Assembly: GCA_947624245.1 (NCBI GenBank)
Contig: CANQJL010000010.1
Location: 23,780 to 87,779, forward strand
DNA from: an uncultured Acetatifactor sp.
GTDB taxonomy: Bacteria; Bacillota; Clostridia; Lachnospirales; Lachnospiraceae
Length of the DNA stretch: 64,000 nt
Reading direction: 5' to 3'
Positions 1 through 8,753 of this stretch are shown here, piece after piece. The position numbers and the translations under genes are program-made. The notes under the pieces were generated by a model that was not told the DNA's origin, ran no database searches, and saw only the letters and a list, made by a program, of their open reading frames with translations. The number at the start of each line of letters is the position of its first letter. Positions within the stretch are counted from its first letter, which is position 1.

Positions 1-357
1 AAGCAGACCGAGTTCGCCAGAATGCACGCCATGCGCGCCTATCCCTATATGCAGCAGTTCTTGGACCGCGCTCTGTCTGAGGATGTAAGCGAAGCGCTTC
101 TTGCGATCGAGGAGAAGAGGGGCGCGTTGGAGGAGGTCTCGGAAGGAATCTGCAGTCAGATAGATTATACGCAGCTTCCGCCCCGCATCGACGGGGAGAA
201 GCTGCGCAAAATGCTTCAATATGCTATGAAAGGATTGATGGCAGAGCGGTTTCGGAACGCCGCTTTTCAGCCGGATATGCTGTACAAAGAAATGTGCGAT
301 TATCTGGACACGATGAAAGGGATCGTGTACGGTTCCGCCGCTACTTACTCATCTTAA
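1..357 (+). CDS. TetR/AcrR-type regulator, C-terminal part (5' end outside window)
   Basis: The reading frame is already open at base 1, so this is the last 118 codons of a longer gene. The visible part is all helical and has no DNA-binding HTH. Its helix pattern and closing segment (PDMLYKEMCDYLDTMKGIVYG) look like the ligand-binding and dimerisation domain of TetR/AcrR repressors common in Lachnospiraceae. The HTH that would confirm this lies upstream of the window. The stop codon overlaps the 3' end of the convergent DUF6062 gene by 17 bases. The internal ATG at 22 is not taken as a start because the frame continues upstream. The target is unknown. Confidence 0.55.
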   Translation, partial: KQTEFARMHAMRAYPYMQQFLDRALSEDVSEALLAIEEKRGALEEVSEGICSQIDYTQLPPRIDGEKLRKMLQYAMKGLMAERFRNAAFQPDMLYKEMCDYLDTMKGIVYGSAATYSS

Positions 358-1102
358 AGGGGCCGTCCGCAGGATATCCCCCTTTTAATTTCTGCATACC
401 TCTCTGAATGGCGTCCCTGGAATTTTTCCAGTCGGCGTCTTTATTTTTGTAATCAAATTTTTCCACCAGCCACGCCACATCTTCCGCGACGCGCTCCATG
501 TTCCGCTCCATGAGCGGCAGGACCGTGTCGTAGAAGCCGGCCTTGTCGCGGTCAGAGAGCTTTGCGTCCGCCGCTTCGCACAGGTCTCCGAAATGGGTCA
601 GGCAGAACCCTTTGCTCTTTCCGATCTTCTCGCGGAAGGCGTCGTCGTGCTTCCACAGGTAGAAGAACGTGTCCATATAGCGGGCGTAGGTGTCCTTGTA
701 CTGGCTGCATATGTAGCAGGAGGCTTCCTTTTCTCTGACCCAGACGCCGATGGCGTTGCCGCTTCCCTCCGCTTTCTTGAATTTATCCATAAGCGAACTC
801 TTTGCGGGCTTGAAACCTGTGAAGGTGTTCTTCATCTCCCCGATCATCTTCTTGTAATGAGTCTTCAGGATCCAGGCGTTGCCCAGCGTATTGCCGTAGT
901 CGAACATCTTTTGGAAATGGGTGCGGCAGAATCCGGCCTTGTCGGTCAGCTCCCTGATATCCGCCTCCATGTAGGAGGAACCGCTTCCCAGCACAAAATC
1001 CAACAGATCCTGCTCGATGCTCCTCTCGATATAGCAGAAGGGGCATTCGTCGTCTGCGTTCACCGCATCGTTCAGGGGAATGGTGTACAACTGTTCTTTC
1101 AT
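341..1102 (-). CDS. DUF6062 family protein with two CxxC/CxxH zinc-site-like modules
   Basis: This 253-residue soluble protein matches the DUF6062 family of Clostridia, whose function is not known. Two similar modules are visible: C20xxC23 followed by C59xxH62, and C129xxC132 followed by C167xxH170. The spacing between pairs is nearly the same (35-36 residues), and the words around the second pair are alike (AGFCRTHF and KGFCLTHF). This points to an internal duplication of a structural zinc or thiol site. There is no signal peptide or membrane segment. The gene is monocistronic on the minus strand and converges on the TetR-type gene. Confidence 0.75.
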   Translation of the reverse strand: MKEQLYTIPLNDAVNADDECPFCYIERSIEQDLLDFVLGSGSSYMEADIRELTDKAGFCRTHFQKMFDYGNTLGNAWILKTHYKKMIGEMKNTFTGFKPAKSSLMDKFKKAEGSGNAIGVWVREKEASCYICSQYKDTYARYMDTFFYLWKHDDAFREKIGKSKGFCLTHFGDLCEAADAKLSDRDKAGFYDTVLPLMERNMERVAEDVAWLVEKFDYKNKDADWKNSRDAIQRGMQKLKGGYPADGPFKMSK

Positions 1103-1226
1103 AATGGAAATCCTCTCTTTGCAGATATTATCATTTTCTTTCAGTATAACATGAAAATATTTCGGAATAAAGACAATATTGTAACAATTTGTGGGAAAAT
1201 GTGAGCGAAAATTAAGAATATTTTAG

Positions 1227-1255
1227 TTGTAATGTTTTTGTTCAAAAGATACTAT
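1227..1255 (+). promoter_or_regulatory. Probable sigma-A promoter for the MBOAT operon
   Basis: A -35-like TTGTAA (1227-1232) is followed after 17 bases by TACTAT (1250-1255). The start codon lies 50 bases downstream. This is a motif match only. Confidence 0.45.
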
Positions 1256-1304
1256 AGAGATATAGAGTTCTGGAAAGATGAAATAACGAAAGACGTGATG
1301 ATTC

Positions 1305-2699
1305 TTGATATTCAGCAGTATTGAATTTCTGCTCTGTTTCTTTCCGGTGTTCCTGCTCTGTTACAGTCTGACTCCCCGGAAACTGAAAAACGCGGCGCTG
1401 CTTCTAGGCAGTCTGATCTTCTATGCGTTCGGAGATGTCAGATCGCTGCCGATCCTAATGGCGTCGATATTGTTCAACTATTTTATCGGGCGCGGCATGG
1501 CGGAACCGGACAGGCGAAAGGGAGCATACGGGAAGCGGCAGAAGCGTAGAATAGAAAAGAAGAACAGAAGATTACTGGCGGCTGCGGTCGTGGTCAACAT
1601 CGGCGTACTGTGCCTGTTCAAGTATCTGCCCGGCAGGGCGGGGCTGCCGCTTGGCATCAGCTTCTATACCTTTCAGGTGCTGTCCTATCTGATCGACGTG
1701 TACCGGGGAGAGCAGAAAAAGGAGCTCTCCTTTGTGCGCTTTGCCGCATATATTTCCATGTTTCCTCAGCTGGTGTCCGGCCCCATCGTACTATACGGGG
1801 AAGTGCGCAGCAAATTGTGGAACCGCAGGTTCTGTGCAGAGACGCTTCAGGACGGCCTGAAGGTGTTCACCGCGGGGCTGGCGGCAAAGGTGCTGCTGGC
1901 GGACCGCATAGGGATCCTCTGGCACGACGTGCAGGTGACGGGATTTGAGAGCATCTCCACGCCGCTTGCCTGGCTGGGCGCCGTGGCCTTCTCCCTGAAG
2001 ATATACTTTGACTTTTACGGGTACTCCCTGATGGCGGTAGGGCTGGGGCGGATTCTGGGATTTGAACTGCCGCAGAATTTCAGGGAACCTTACATGGCTG
2101 TGACCGTGCGGGATTTTTACCGCAGATGGCATATGACGCTGGGAAGATGGTTCTGCAAATATGTCTACATTCCCCTTGGCGGCAGCAGGAACGGGGAGCT
2201 GCGGACGGCGCTCAGTCTGCTGGCGGTCTGGTTCCTGACGGGCATATGGCACGGCAGTACCGCCAATTTTCTCATCTGGAGCATGATGCTGTGGCTGCTC
2301 ATCGTCATGGAGCGGCAGGCGGAAAGAGCGGGGATCTTAAAGGCTCTTGACAGAGGCGCGCTCAGGGTGATTCCCCATCTGTATCTGTGGGCGGTGATCC
2401 CCGTGACGTGGATCTGCTTTGCCGTGACGGACGTGTCTCAGCTTCAGGTATATCTGGGCAGAATGTTCGGGCTGGTGCAGGGGCTTCGGGTCAGCGCCGG
2501 AGACTGGCGGAGGGCGCTGGAGACCTACTGGTATCTGTTCGGGGCTGGCTTCTTTGCCTGCACGCCGATATGCAGGAAGCTCTTTCGCCGGTGGAAGGAC
2601 ACGCCGGCGGGCATCGTCCTTTTGGCGGCGCTGTTCTGGCTGTGCGTCTGGAGGCTGCAGGTGGAGGGGAAAAATCCTTTCATGTATTTCGGCTTTTAG
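1305..2699 (+). CDS. MBOAT family membrane-bound O-acyltransferase (AlgI/DltB-like)
   Basis: This polytopic membrane protein of 464 residues has the MBOAT signature. It includes YRRWHMTLGRW with H276, an IPLGGSR loop, and the catalytic-type histidine H316 in TGIWHGS. Such enzymes move acyl groups (often acetyl) from the cytoplasm onto extracytoplasmic polysaccharide or teichoic acid. The start is TTG at 1305, since an in-frame TGA lies just upstream, and the first residues (MIFSSIEFLLCFF) are typical of the family. The SGNH protein that follows 35 bases later is the usual partner, as in alginate, cellulose and peptidoglycan O-acetylation pairs. The acceptor polymer is not deducible here. Confidence 0.88.
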   Translation: MIFSSIEFLLCFFPVFLLCYSLTPRKLKNAALLLGSLIFYAFGDVRSLPILMASILFNYFIGRGMAEPDRRKGAYGKRQKRRIEKKNRRLLAAAVVVNIGVLCLFKYLPGRAGLPLGISFYTFQVLSYLIDVYRGEQKKELSFVRFAAYISMFPQLVSGPIVLYGEVRSKLWNRRFCAETLQDGLKVFTAGLAAKVLLADRIGILWHDVQVTGFESISTPLAWLGAVAFSLKIYFDFYGYSLMAVGLGRILGFELPQNFREPYMAVTVRDFYRRWHMTLGRWFCKYVYIPLGGSRNGELRTALSLLAVWFLTGIWHGSTANFLIWSMMLWLLIVMERQAERAGILKALDRGALRVIPHLYLWAVIPVTWICFAVTDVSQLQVYLGRMFGLVQGLRVSAGDWRRALETYWYLFGAGFFACTPICRKLFRRWKDTPAGIVLLAALFWLCVWRLQVEGKNPFMYFGF

Positions 2700-2734
2700 A
2701 GTAGGCGAGGAGATCTCGGGAAGGAAGAACGAAG

Positions 2735-3661
2735 GTGAAACGGTTAAAAAGATGGTCATATCTGCTTTTGCTTGCGGGAATGGGCATAGTCTATCTGTCC
2801 GTCGGGGACGGCTGGCAGGTGTATGCACGCACATTTCAGCGGGCAGAGGATGTGTGGCATGAGATACGCGATGGAAAACAGGCGCTGCAGGCCAATTCGC
2901 CGCAGACGGTATCCGGTCCGGGCACGGCAGACGGGGGGACAGGCGGAGCGGACGAAGGCCAAGACGTGCAGGGACAGGAGGTATCCGGCGGAAATCCTGT
3001 CGAGGGCGGCAATGACGGCGGCGCGCAGACGGAGAACAGATTCGGGGACGGCAGTGAACCGGTGTATATGACCGTGGAGGACGACTACTTTTCCGATGCG
3101 GTGTTCATCGGAGACTCCAGGACCATGGGCCTGTATGAGTACGGAGCGCTGGAGGAGATCACCACCTTTTACGCCTCCAAGGGACTGACCGTCTACAAGA
3201 TGTTCGATTCCCCCATCGTGGAGGAAAACGGGCAAAAGCTGACGGTGGAGGAGGCCCTGCAGCAGAATCAATTTAAAAAAATCTATCTCATGATCGGCAT
3301 TAACGAGATGGGAACGGGAACCGTGGAGACCTTCACGGAGGCGTACAAGGAGGCTGCCGCACATCTGCTGGAGCTGCAGCCGGACGCGATCCTTTACGTT
3401 CAGGGCATTATGAAGGTGACCACGGAGCGCTCCCAAAAGGGCGACTACATCACCAATGAGGGGATCGCGGCCCGCAATGAAGCGCTGGCGGGGCTGGCGG
3501 ACAACAAGAGAATCTTTTATCTGGACGTAAATGACCTGATCTGCGACGAGACAGGGGGAATGGAGCCGTCCTATACCTTTGACGGCGTGCATTTGAAGGC
3601 GCAGTATATTGACATATGGAAGGATTTTCTGAAATCCCACGCCATAGACTTGGATCATTGA
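2735..3661 (+). CDS. SGNH/GDSL-like esterase, membrane-anchored
   Basis: The protein has an N-terminal membrane anchor (about residues 8-25), then a low-complexity Gly/Gln/Asp-rich linker to about residue 105, then an SGNH hydrolase domain. The blocks are visible: GDS at 126-128 with nucleophile S128, the GINEMG block, and DGVH at 283-286 with catalytic D283 and H286. It probably works outside the membrane as acyltransferase or esterase partner of the preceding MBOAT protein. The start is GTG at 2735, 8 bases after an AAGGAAG site. The dipeptidase gene follows directly, suggesting one operon. Confidence 0.85.
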   Translation: MKRLKRWSYLLLLAGMGIVYLSVGDGWQVYARTFQRAEDVWHEIRDGKQALQANSPQTVSGPGTADGGTGGADEGQDVQGQEVSGGNPVEGGNDGGAQTENRFGDGSEPVYMTVEDDYFSDAVFIGDSRTMGLYEYGALEEITTFYASKGLTVYKMFDSPIVEENGQKLTVEEALQQNQFKKIYLMIGINEMGTGTVETFTEAYKEAAAHLLELQPDAILYVQGIMKVTTERSQKGDYITNEGIAARNEALAGLADNKRIFYLDVNDLICDETGGMEPSYTFDGVHLKAQYIDIWKDFLKSHAIDLDH

Positions 3662-3670
3662 GAGGTGTTC

Positions 3671-4651
3671 ATGAGAATCATCGACATGCACTGCGACACC
3701 ATAGAACGGCTTCTGGGCCTTAGGGACAGGGGAGAGACGGAGGCACTGAGGAGGAATTCGCTCCATGTGGACCTTGTGAGAATGAAGGAGAGCGGCTATA
3801 TGCTCCAGAACTTTGCGCTGTTCGTTCAGCTAGAGAGGGACGGCGACCCCTGGGAGAGAGTGTGCAGACTGCATGAGCTCTATGAGCGGGAGATGGAGCA
3901 AAACGCGGATCTGATCGCACCGGTGCGCCGCTTCTCCGACATCAAGGCAAATGAGAGAGCGGGCAGAATGTCCGCTCTTCTCACTGTGGAGGAGGGAGCG
4001 GTCTGCAAGGGAGAGACGGCAAAGCTGCAGGAGCTTTACCGGTGGGGCGTGCGCATGATGACCCTCACATGGAATTATCCCAACGAGCTGGGCCGGCCGG
4101 CGCTTGTCAGAGGGGCGGCCCGCAGCGCGCCCGATCAGACAGAGGGTCTGACGGAGCGTGGAAGGGAGTTCGCGGCACAGATGGAAGCGCTGGGAATGAT
4201 TCCCGACGTGTCCCACCTGTCCGACGCGGGGTTCTACGACGTGCTGGCGGTGACGAAGAAGCCCTTTGCGGCCAGCCACTCCAACGCCAGGGCGGTCTGT
4301 CCCCATGTGCGCAACCTGACCGACGACATGATCCGCAGGCTTGCGGAGCGGGGCGGCGTGATGGGGCTCAACTTCTGCGCGGATTTTCTGGAAGAGGCTG
4401 CGGAGGGAAGGGAAAATTCGGGGACGACGTCGGCGGTGGTGCGGCACGCGAAGCATATTGTCAATGTGGGCGGCATAGAGGTGCTGGGGCTGGGAAGCGA
4501 TTTCGACGGCATCGACACCCATCGGGAGCTGCCCGGCGCCCAGAGCATGTCCGTGTTGTGGGAGGCATTGAAGCATGCCGGCTTTAGGGAAAGTGAAGTG
4601 GAAAAAATCTTTTGCGGCAACGTGCTGCGGCTCTACAGGGAGACTCTGTAG
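3671..4651 (+). CDS. Membrane dipeptidase (peptidase family M19)
   Basis: This 326-residue zinc dipeptidase resembles renal dipeptidase. The N-terminal metal site (H7 and D9 in DMHCDT), the VEEG block, the DVSHLSD block, SHSNARAV and GLGSDFDG are all present. It should cleave dipeptides, possibly D-amino-acid-containing ones, in the cytoplasm, as no signal peptide is visible. I take ATG at 3671 over the GTG at 3665 because the GAGAGG Shine-Dalgarno at 3660-3665 overlaps that GTG. It is translationally close to the SGNH gene (9 bases), so the two probably share a transcript. Confidence 0.9.
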   Translation: MRIIDMHCDTIERLLGLRDRGETEALRRNSLHVDLVRMKESGYMLQNFALFVQLERDGDPWERVCRLHELYEREMEQNADLIAPVRRFSDIKANERAGRMSALLTVEEGAVCKGETAKLQELYRWGVRMMTLTWNYPNELGRPALVRGAARSAPDQTEGLTERGREFAAQMEALGMIPDVSHLSDAGFYDVLAVTKKPFAASHSNARAVCPHVRNLTDDMIRRLAERGGVMGLNFCADFLEEAAEGRENSGTTSAVVRHAKHIVNVGGIEVLGLGSDFDGIDTHRELPGAQSMSVLWEALKHAGFRESEVEKIFCGNVLRLYRETL

Positions 4652-4696
4652 AGCGATTTTTTACAGAATACTTTAGAATACGTGAATTTATTTTTG

Positions 4697-4725
4697 TTGC
4701 CAAATCCTGGAAAATGTTGTATCTT
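4697..4725 (+). promoter_or_regulatory. Probable sigma-A promoter for the first blaI/M56 pair
   Basis: TTGCCA (4697-4702), 17 bases, TATCTT (4720-4725). An imperfect inverted repeat, TGTATCTT-N9-AAGATGTA, overlaps the -10 and the presumed start site, a position where the BlaI-type repressor encoded downstream could bind. Confidence 0.45.
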
Positions 4726-4788
4726 AAAGAAGACAAGATGTAGTACTTCGACAAATTGAGACAGGACCCGACAAGAGAGGAAGTATGT

Positions 4789-5166
4789 ATGCGCTGTGAT
4801 TTGTCTAAGACAGAGATGGAGATCATGCAGGTGCTGTGGGACAACGGCGGCCAGATGTCTCCTCGCGATCTGCTGTATCTCTTCAATGAGCGCGGCAAGG
4901 ACTGGAAGCGCCAGACGCTGCATACGATGCTGCTGCGCATGGAAGAAAAAGGGGTCATCGAAAGAGACAGACGCTCTGTGCGGGCTGCCTGTTCGGAACT
5001 GGAGTATCGCCATCTGCAGAGCAGAGAGGTAGTACGGGAATCCTTTGACGGAAGTCTGAATCGGTTCGTGGCGGCATTTGCCGGAGACAGCAAGATTTCT
5101 CCGGAAGATGTGCGGGAGCTGGAACAGCTGATCGAACGACTGAAGGCGGAAGGAGGCGCGGAGTGA
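4789..5166 (+). CDS. BlaI/MecI/CopY family transcriptional repressor
   Basis: This 125-residue winged-helix repressor begins with the typical LSKTEMEIMQVLWDNG segment and has the BlaI recognition helix region (KRQTLHTMLLRMEEKGVI), followed by an acidic dimerisation tail. The start is ATG at 4789, 8 bases after AGAGAGG; the upstream TTG at 4756 lacks such a site. The stop overlaps the start of the M56 gene (GTGA), so the two are translationally coupled. In BlaI/BlaR1 systems the membrane protease leads to repressor cleavage. No beta-lactamase lies alongside, so the regulon is elsewhere or is the pair itself. Confidence 0.9.
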   Translation: MRCDLSKTEMEIMQVLWDNGGQMSPRDLLYLFNERGKDWKRQTLHTMLLRMEEKGVIERDRRSVRAACSELEYRHLQSREVVRESFDGSLNRFVAAFAGDSKISPEDVRELEQLIERLKAEGGAE

Positions 5167-6500
5167 GTACGCTGCTGATTCTGACGCTGGCCGGAAGCAT
5201 TATGACTCTGTTGTGCTTTGCATTCAGCCGCACGGTGGGATGTTCCGCGAGGACCACCAGAATCTGGCTTACGGTGGCGGCGCTGCTTTACCTGATACCG
5301 CTGGGAGGTCTCAAATCGTACTATACCGATGTGCTGGAGAAGGTGAAACGTCAGGAATGGTACTCGGAGGGAGTGCAGTGGGACGAATCCGTTGATTTCC
5401 TTGAGGTGCAGTCACAGGAAGCCGCCTATCAAAGTACCTCGCTTAAGCTGAACACGCTGGTCTACCTTGTCTGGGTAGCCGTGGCGGTCGGGTTTTTGAT
5501 CTGCAGTCTTGTGCGCTATTGCCGCAGGCGGAGCGTGATCCTGAGAAACTGCGAGCCGGAGGAGGATGACGGACAGCTCGCCGAGCTGGACAGGCTGAGA
5601 AGGGAAGCAAGGATTCACAGAAGGGTACGGATTCTCTACTGTCACGACGTCTCGCCGATCAGTATGGGCGTGTTTCGGCCGGTGATCATTCTGCCTCGGA
5701 GAATGCGGGGCAATGTGCCGGTGACGTTGCTTAGGCATGAGTTGGCGCACATCAGGAATCTGGACGTGCCGATGAACCTGGTGCTTACGATGGTAAAGGC
5801 GATCCACTGGTTCAATCCAGCGGCGTATCTCCTGAAAAAGGAGTTCGCGAAGGTGTGCGAGATACTCTGCGACGACGAGGCCGTCAGGGGATTAGGCCCG
5901 TCGGGGAATTTCGAATACGCGGAGCTTCTGGTGTCAGAGCTTAGGCATTCCATACCCGACTCCGCTTGGGTACACAGCTTGTCGAAGGATACAAAAGAGG
6001 TACAAGAAAGGATAATGAACATCATGAACAGAAGGAAGCTTGGCAGAATCAGAAAATGTATCGGCGCAGCGGCACTTACGGTATCCCTGTTTGCCTGTTC
6101 CCTGACGGCGCTGGCCTATGAAGATGTGCGTACAGTCAGTTCGGAAGAAGAGGCGCTGGTCACTTCGGTCAGCATGAGGACGGCAGATGAGGTCAATGTT
6201 TTTGAAGGTGAAGTCCTGTTGTCGGAGGGCGTGTTGGATGAATATGACGCCATTGCGATTCTGTATGACGAGCAGTTCATCGACGAGGACGGGAACATAT
6301 ATGAGGTCGATACGGAGGTCCAACCCTATGGTAGCTGCAACCATGAGCTGAAATCGGGGACAATGACAAGACATATACCGTTTGCAGACGGCCACTGTGA
6401 GGTAGAGTACTACAGGGCGGATTGGTGCGTGCACTGCGGAGATGTCTGGGTACATGAGCATGTCAAAACAGTTATTTATGATGTATGCCCTCACAAATAA
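5163..6500 (+). CDS. BlaR1-like M56 membrane metallopeptidase with Cys/His-rich sensor tail
   Basis: The 445-residue protein has N-terminal membrane helices, a helix around 95-115, the M56 zinc site H192-E-L-A-H196 in a cytosolic protease loop, and a last membrane helix around 295-318. The extracytoplasmic tail (about 120 residues) is not a penicillin-binding domain. It carries CNHE, HxPFADGHCE, C422VHC425, HEH and CPH groups, which look like a metal or redox site. The start is GTG overlapping the repressor stop. By analogy with BlaR1 it would sense an external signal and trigger loss of the BlaI-type partner. The signal could be a metal or oxidant, which is my inference. Confidence 0.85.
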   Translation: MSTLLILTLAGSIMTLLCFAFSRTVGCSARTTRIWLTVAALLYLIPLGGLKSYYTDVLEKVKRQEWYSEGVQWDESVDFLEVQSQEAAYQSTSLKLNTLVYLVWVAVAVGFLICSLVRYCRRRSVILRNCEPEEDDGQLAELDRLRREARIHRRVRILYCHDVSPISMGVFRPVIILPRRMRGNVPVTLLRHELAHIRNLDVPMNLVLTMVKAIHWFNPAAYLLKKEFAKVCEILCDDEAVRGLGPSGNFEYAELLVSELRHSIPDSAWVHSLSKDTKEVQERIMNIMNRRKLGRIRKCIGAAALTVSLFACSLTALAYEDVRTVSSEEEALVTSVSMRTADEVNVFEGEVLLSEGVLDEYDAIAILYDEQFIDEDGNIYEVDTEVQPYGSCNHELKSGTMTRHIPFADGHCEVEYYRADWCVHCGDVWVHEHVKTVIYDVCPHK

Positions 6501-6528
6501 GATGCAATCACTTAAGATGCAATCACTT
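6499..6528 (+). repeat. Perfect 15-bp tandem duplication at the M56 stop codon
   Basis: The 15-mer AAGATGCAATCACTT is present twice head to tail (6499-6513 and 6514-6528). The first copy includes the last two bases of the stop codon. It is followed by a small GC-rich inverted repeat (CCGGAGGA/TCTCCGG) without a T-run. Confidence 0.8.
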
Positions 6529-6631
6529 TCAGCCGGAGGATTTCTCCGGAGTCCGTAACATAAAGACGGCGTTAATGTAAATTTACATATACGCACTGTA
6601 CAAAAGATAAATGTAACATAATACCTCTGAT

Positions 6632-6678
6632 GCCGGCAGGCACCGACGATTGATTCGCCGGTGTCTGTCGGTCTTTTT
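6632..6678 (+). terminator. Intrinsic terminator after the first blaI/M56 pair
   Basis: Two 14-base arms (6632-6645 and 6659-6672) pair fully with a few G-U pairs and are followed by five Ts. It ends the M56 transcript about 130 bases after its stop. Confidence 0.8.
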
Positions 6679-6762
6679 GCGGGGAAAGCGCACAAGTAGT
6701 ATCGAAAACTACTATAAAAAGAACAGGTAACTATAAAATATGATTTAAAAACACAAATGTTG

Positions 6763-6791
6763 TTGCTATTTAAACAAAAACGTGGTATCCT
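6763..6791 (+). promoter_or_regulatory. Probable sigma-A promoter for degV
   Basis: TTGCTA (6763-6768), 17 bases, TATCCT (6786-6791), 51 bases before the degV start codon. Confidence 0.5.
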
Positions 6792-6842
6792 AAACTTGTA
6801 TCATGCAGAAGGAAGCTGCCTGGCAGCGGAAATAGAGGAGTT

Positions 6843-7754
6843 ATGAGCGAAGCATACCACATTATCAGTGACGGTTCCTGCGATCTGCCGTCAGAACTGA
6901 TTCGGGAGAAAAATATTACGATCGTACCTTTTTATGTATCCTTTGACGATGAACATTACCTGAAGGAGGGCGTGGATATCGAAGTCAGGGAGTTCTATCA
7001 GCAGATGGTGGACAGGAAAGGCGTATATCCGAAATCCTGTATGCCGGGCGTACAGGACTATGTAGATGCGTTTCTGCCCTTTGTGGAGGAGAAGACGCCT
7101 GTCATCTGCATCTGCATCACCACCAAGTTCAGCGGTTCCATGCAGACGGCGCTGAACGCAAAGGCCATGATCCTGGAGGATCATCCGCAGGCCGAGATCA
7201 CCGTGATCGACGCCACGGTGAATACCGTGCTGCAGGGAATCTATGTGCTGGAGGCAGTGAAGCTGCGCGACGGCGGCGTGAGCTATGAAGCTGCGGTGGA
7301 GCGGCTGGAGACGATCAAGAGTACCGGAAGGATCTTCTTTACCGTGGGGGATATGGAATATCTGATACACGGCGGCCGCGTGGGCAAGGTGGCGGCCGTT
7401 GCGGGAAGCGTGCTGGGGATACGGCCTGTGATTACCCTGAAAAAGGGAGAGATCTTCCCGTCCGGCATCGGCAGGAGCCGCAGGAAGACCACGGAGAAAT
7501 CTTTGGAGCTTCTGGTGGATTATCTGAAGGAGAGCAGTCTGGACATCGGGTGTTACACTCTTGCGCTGGGCTTTGGCTACGACAGGCAGGAAGCGGAGGA
7601 GTACCGACTGCACGTGATAGAGACCCTTCGGTCCAAGGGGCATTCCGTTGAGGTCGAAGACCTTCCCCTCTATCAGATCGGCGCCGCCATCGGCGTACAC
7701 ACCGGTCCCTATCCTCTGGGGCTGGGAATTATGGAAAAGGCCATTCACAATTAA
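6843..7754 (+). CDS. DegV family fatty-acid-binding protein
   Basis: The 303-residue protein has the DegV fold signatures: IISDGSCDLPSELI at the N-terminus, the SGSMQTALNAK block, and GRVGKVAAVAGSVLGIRPV near residue 180. DegV/FakB proteins bind a fatty acid in a buried pocket, and FakB members hand it to the FakA kinase for phosphorylation. No fakA is adjacent, so a role in fatty-acid uptake is inferred from the family only. The start is ATG after AGAGGAG. It is a single-gene unit with its own promoter and terminator. Confidence 0.92.
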   Translation: MSEAYHIISDGSCDLPSELIREKNITIVPFYVSFDDEHYLKEGVDIEVREFYQQMVDRKGVYPKSCMPGVQDYVDAFLPFVEEKTPVICICITTKFSGSMQTALNAKAMILEDHPQAEITVIDATVNTVLQGIYVLEAVKLRDGGVSYEAAVERLETIKSTGRIFFTVGDMEYLIHGGRVGKVAAVAGSVLGIRPVITLKKGEIFPSGIGRSRRKTTEKSLELLVDYLKESSLDIGCYTLALGFGYDRQEAEEYRLHVIETLRSKGHSVEVEDLPLYQIGAAIGVHTGPYPLGLGIMEKAIHN

Positions 7755-7761
7755 GTCCGAG

Positions 7762-7792
7762 AGCTTCGGTGCAGCGCCGCCGAAGCTTTTTT
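7762..7792 (+). terminator. Intrinsic terminator after degV
   Basis: AGCTTCGG (7762-7769) pairs with CCGAAGCT (7780-7787) across a 10-base loop, followed by six Ts. Confidence 0.9.
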
Positions 7793-7838
7793 ACATGCGC
7801 TTTGCAGAACAATAAGGAAAAGAGGAAGGGATATCAAA

Positions 7839-8591
7839 ATGAAGCTGATCTCATGGAACGTGAACGGGCTGAGAGCCTGTATGCAAAAGGGCTTTTTGGA
7901 TTTTTTTCGGGAGGCAGACGCCGATATCTTCTGCCTGCAGGAGACAAAACTGCAGGCGGGGCAGATCGAACTGGAGCTGCCGGGATATTTTCAATATTGG
8001 AACTATGCGGAGAAGAAGGGATATTCGGGGACGGCGCTGTTTGCGAAGCAGGAGCCCGTCAATGTCACCTACGGTATAGGCGTGGAGGCTCATGACGGGG
8101 AGGGGCGCGTGATAACGGCAGAGTTCGGGGAGTATTATGTGGTGACGGTCTACACGCCCAATTCCCAACGGGGCCTGACGCGGCTTGCGTACAGAATGCA
8201 GTGGGAGGAGGATTTCCTGAAATATCTGAAGGGGCTGGAGGAGAAAAAGCCTGTGATCTTCTGCGGCGATCTGAATGTGGCGCATCGGGAGATCGACCTC
8301 AAGAACCCCAAGTCCAATCACGAGAGCGCGGGCTTTACGGACGAGGAGCGTAGGTGCTTCGACCGACTTCTGGAGAACGGGTTCGTGGACTCCTTCCGGT
8401 CTTTCTATCCGGACGCGGCAGGAATCTATTCCTGGTGGTCCTATATGTACCATGCCAGGGAGAACAACGCAGGCTGGCGCATCGACTATTTTCTGGTGTC
8501 GGAGGCGCTGCGTGACCAAATGGCGGACGCCAAAATACATACACAGGTAATGGGATCGGACCATTGCCCTGTGGAGCTGGATCTGAAATGA
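7839..8591 (+). CDS. xth: Exodeoxyribonuclease III
   Basis: This 250-residue AP endonuclease of the EEP fold has all family blocks: [19 protein letters not shown] with the metal-binding Glu, the [12 protein letters not shown] catalytic Asp/Asn block, and terminal [11 protein letters not shown]. It cuts DNA 5' to abasic sites and removes 3' blocks during base excision repair. The start is ATG after AAGAGGAAGGG. It sits upstream of a DNA glycosylase that makes abasic sites, a sensible functional neighbour although about 160 bases separate them. Confidence 0.95.
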   Translation: MKLISWNVNGLRACMQKGFLDFFREADADIFCLQETKLQAGQIELELPGYFQYWNYAEKKGYSGTALFAKQEPVNVTYGIGVEAHDGEGRVITAEFGEYYVVTVYTPNSQRGLTRLAYRMQWEEDFLKYLKGLEEKKPVIFCGDLNVAHREIDLKNPKSNHESAGFTDEERRCFDRLLENGFVDSFRSFYPDAAGIYSWWSYMYHARENNAGWRIDYFLVSEALRDQMADAKIHTQVMGSDHCPVELDLK

Positions 8592-8605
8592 AATTAAATT
8601 AATAA

Positions 8606-8687
8606 AATTGCCAGCGGAGAAATGAAAACCGTCAGTGGGGAAAATGGGAATTGCCTGCGGAGATAAAATAGAAATTGCTTCCGGAGA
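8606..8687 (+). repeat. Three imperfect short repeats between xth and the glycosylase gene
   Basis: The 15-base word AATTGCCTGCGGAGA occurs three times with 1-3 changes, at 8606-8620, 8649-8663 and 8673-8687, in an otherwise gene-free gap. No inverted symmetry is obvious. Confidence 0.6.
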
Positions 8688-8753
8688 TTGGACTGGATTA
8701 GGCGGAAGAAAAATGATATACTGGGAGTATATCGAAAACAGGAGAGAACGCCC

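Noticed and set aside
4640..4672. Terminator after the dipeptidase gene
   Set aside because: There is a T-run, but the stem before it is only about four pairs.
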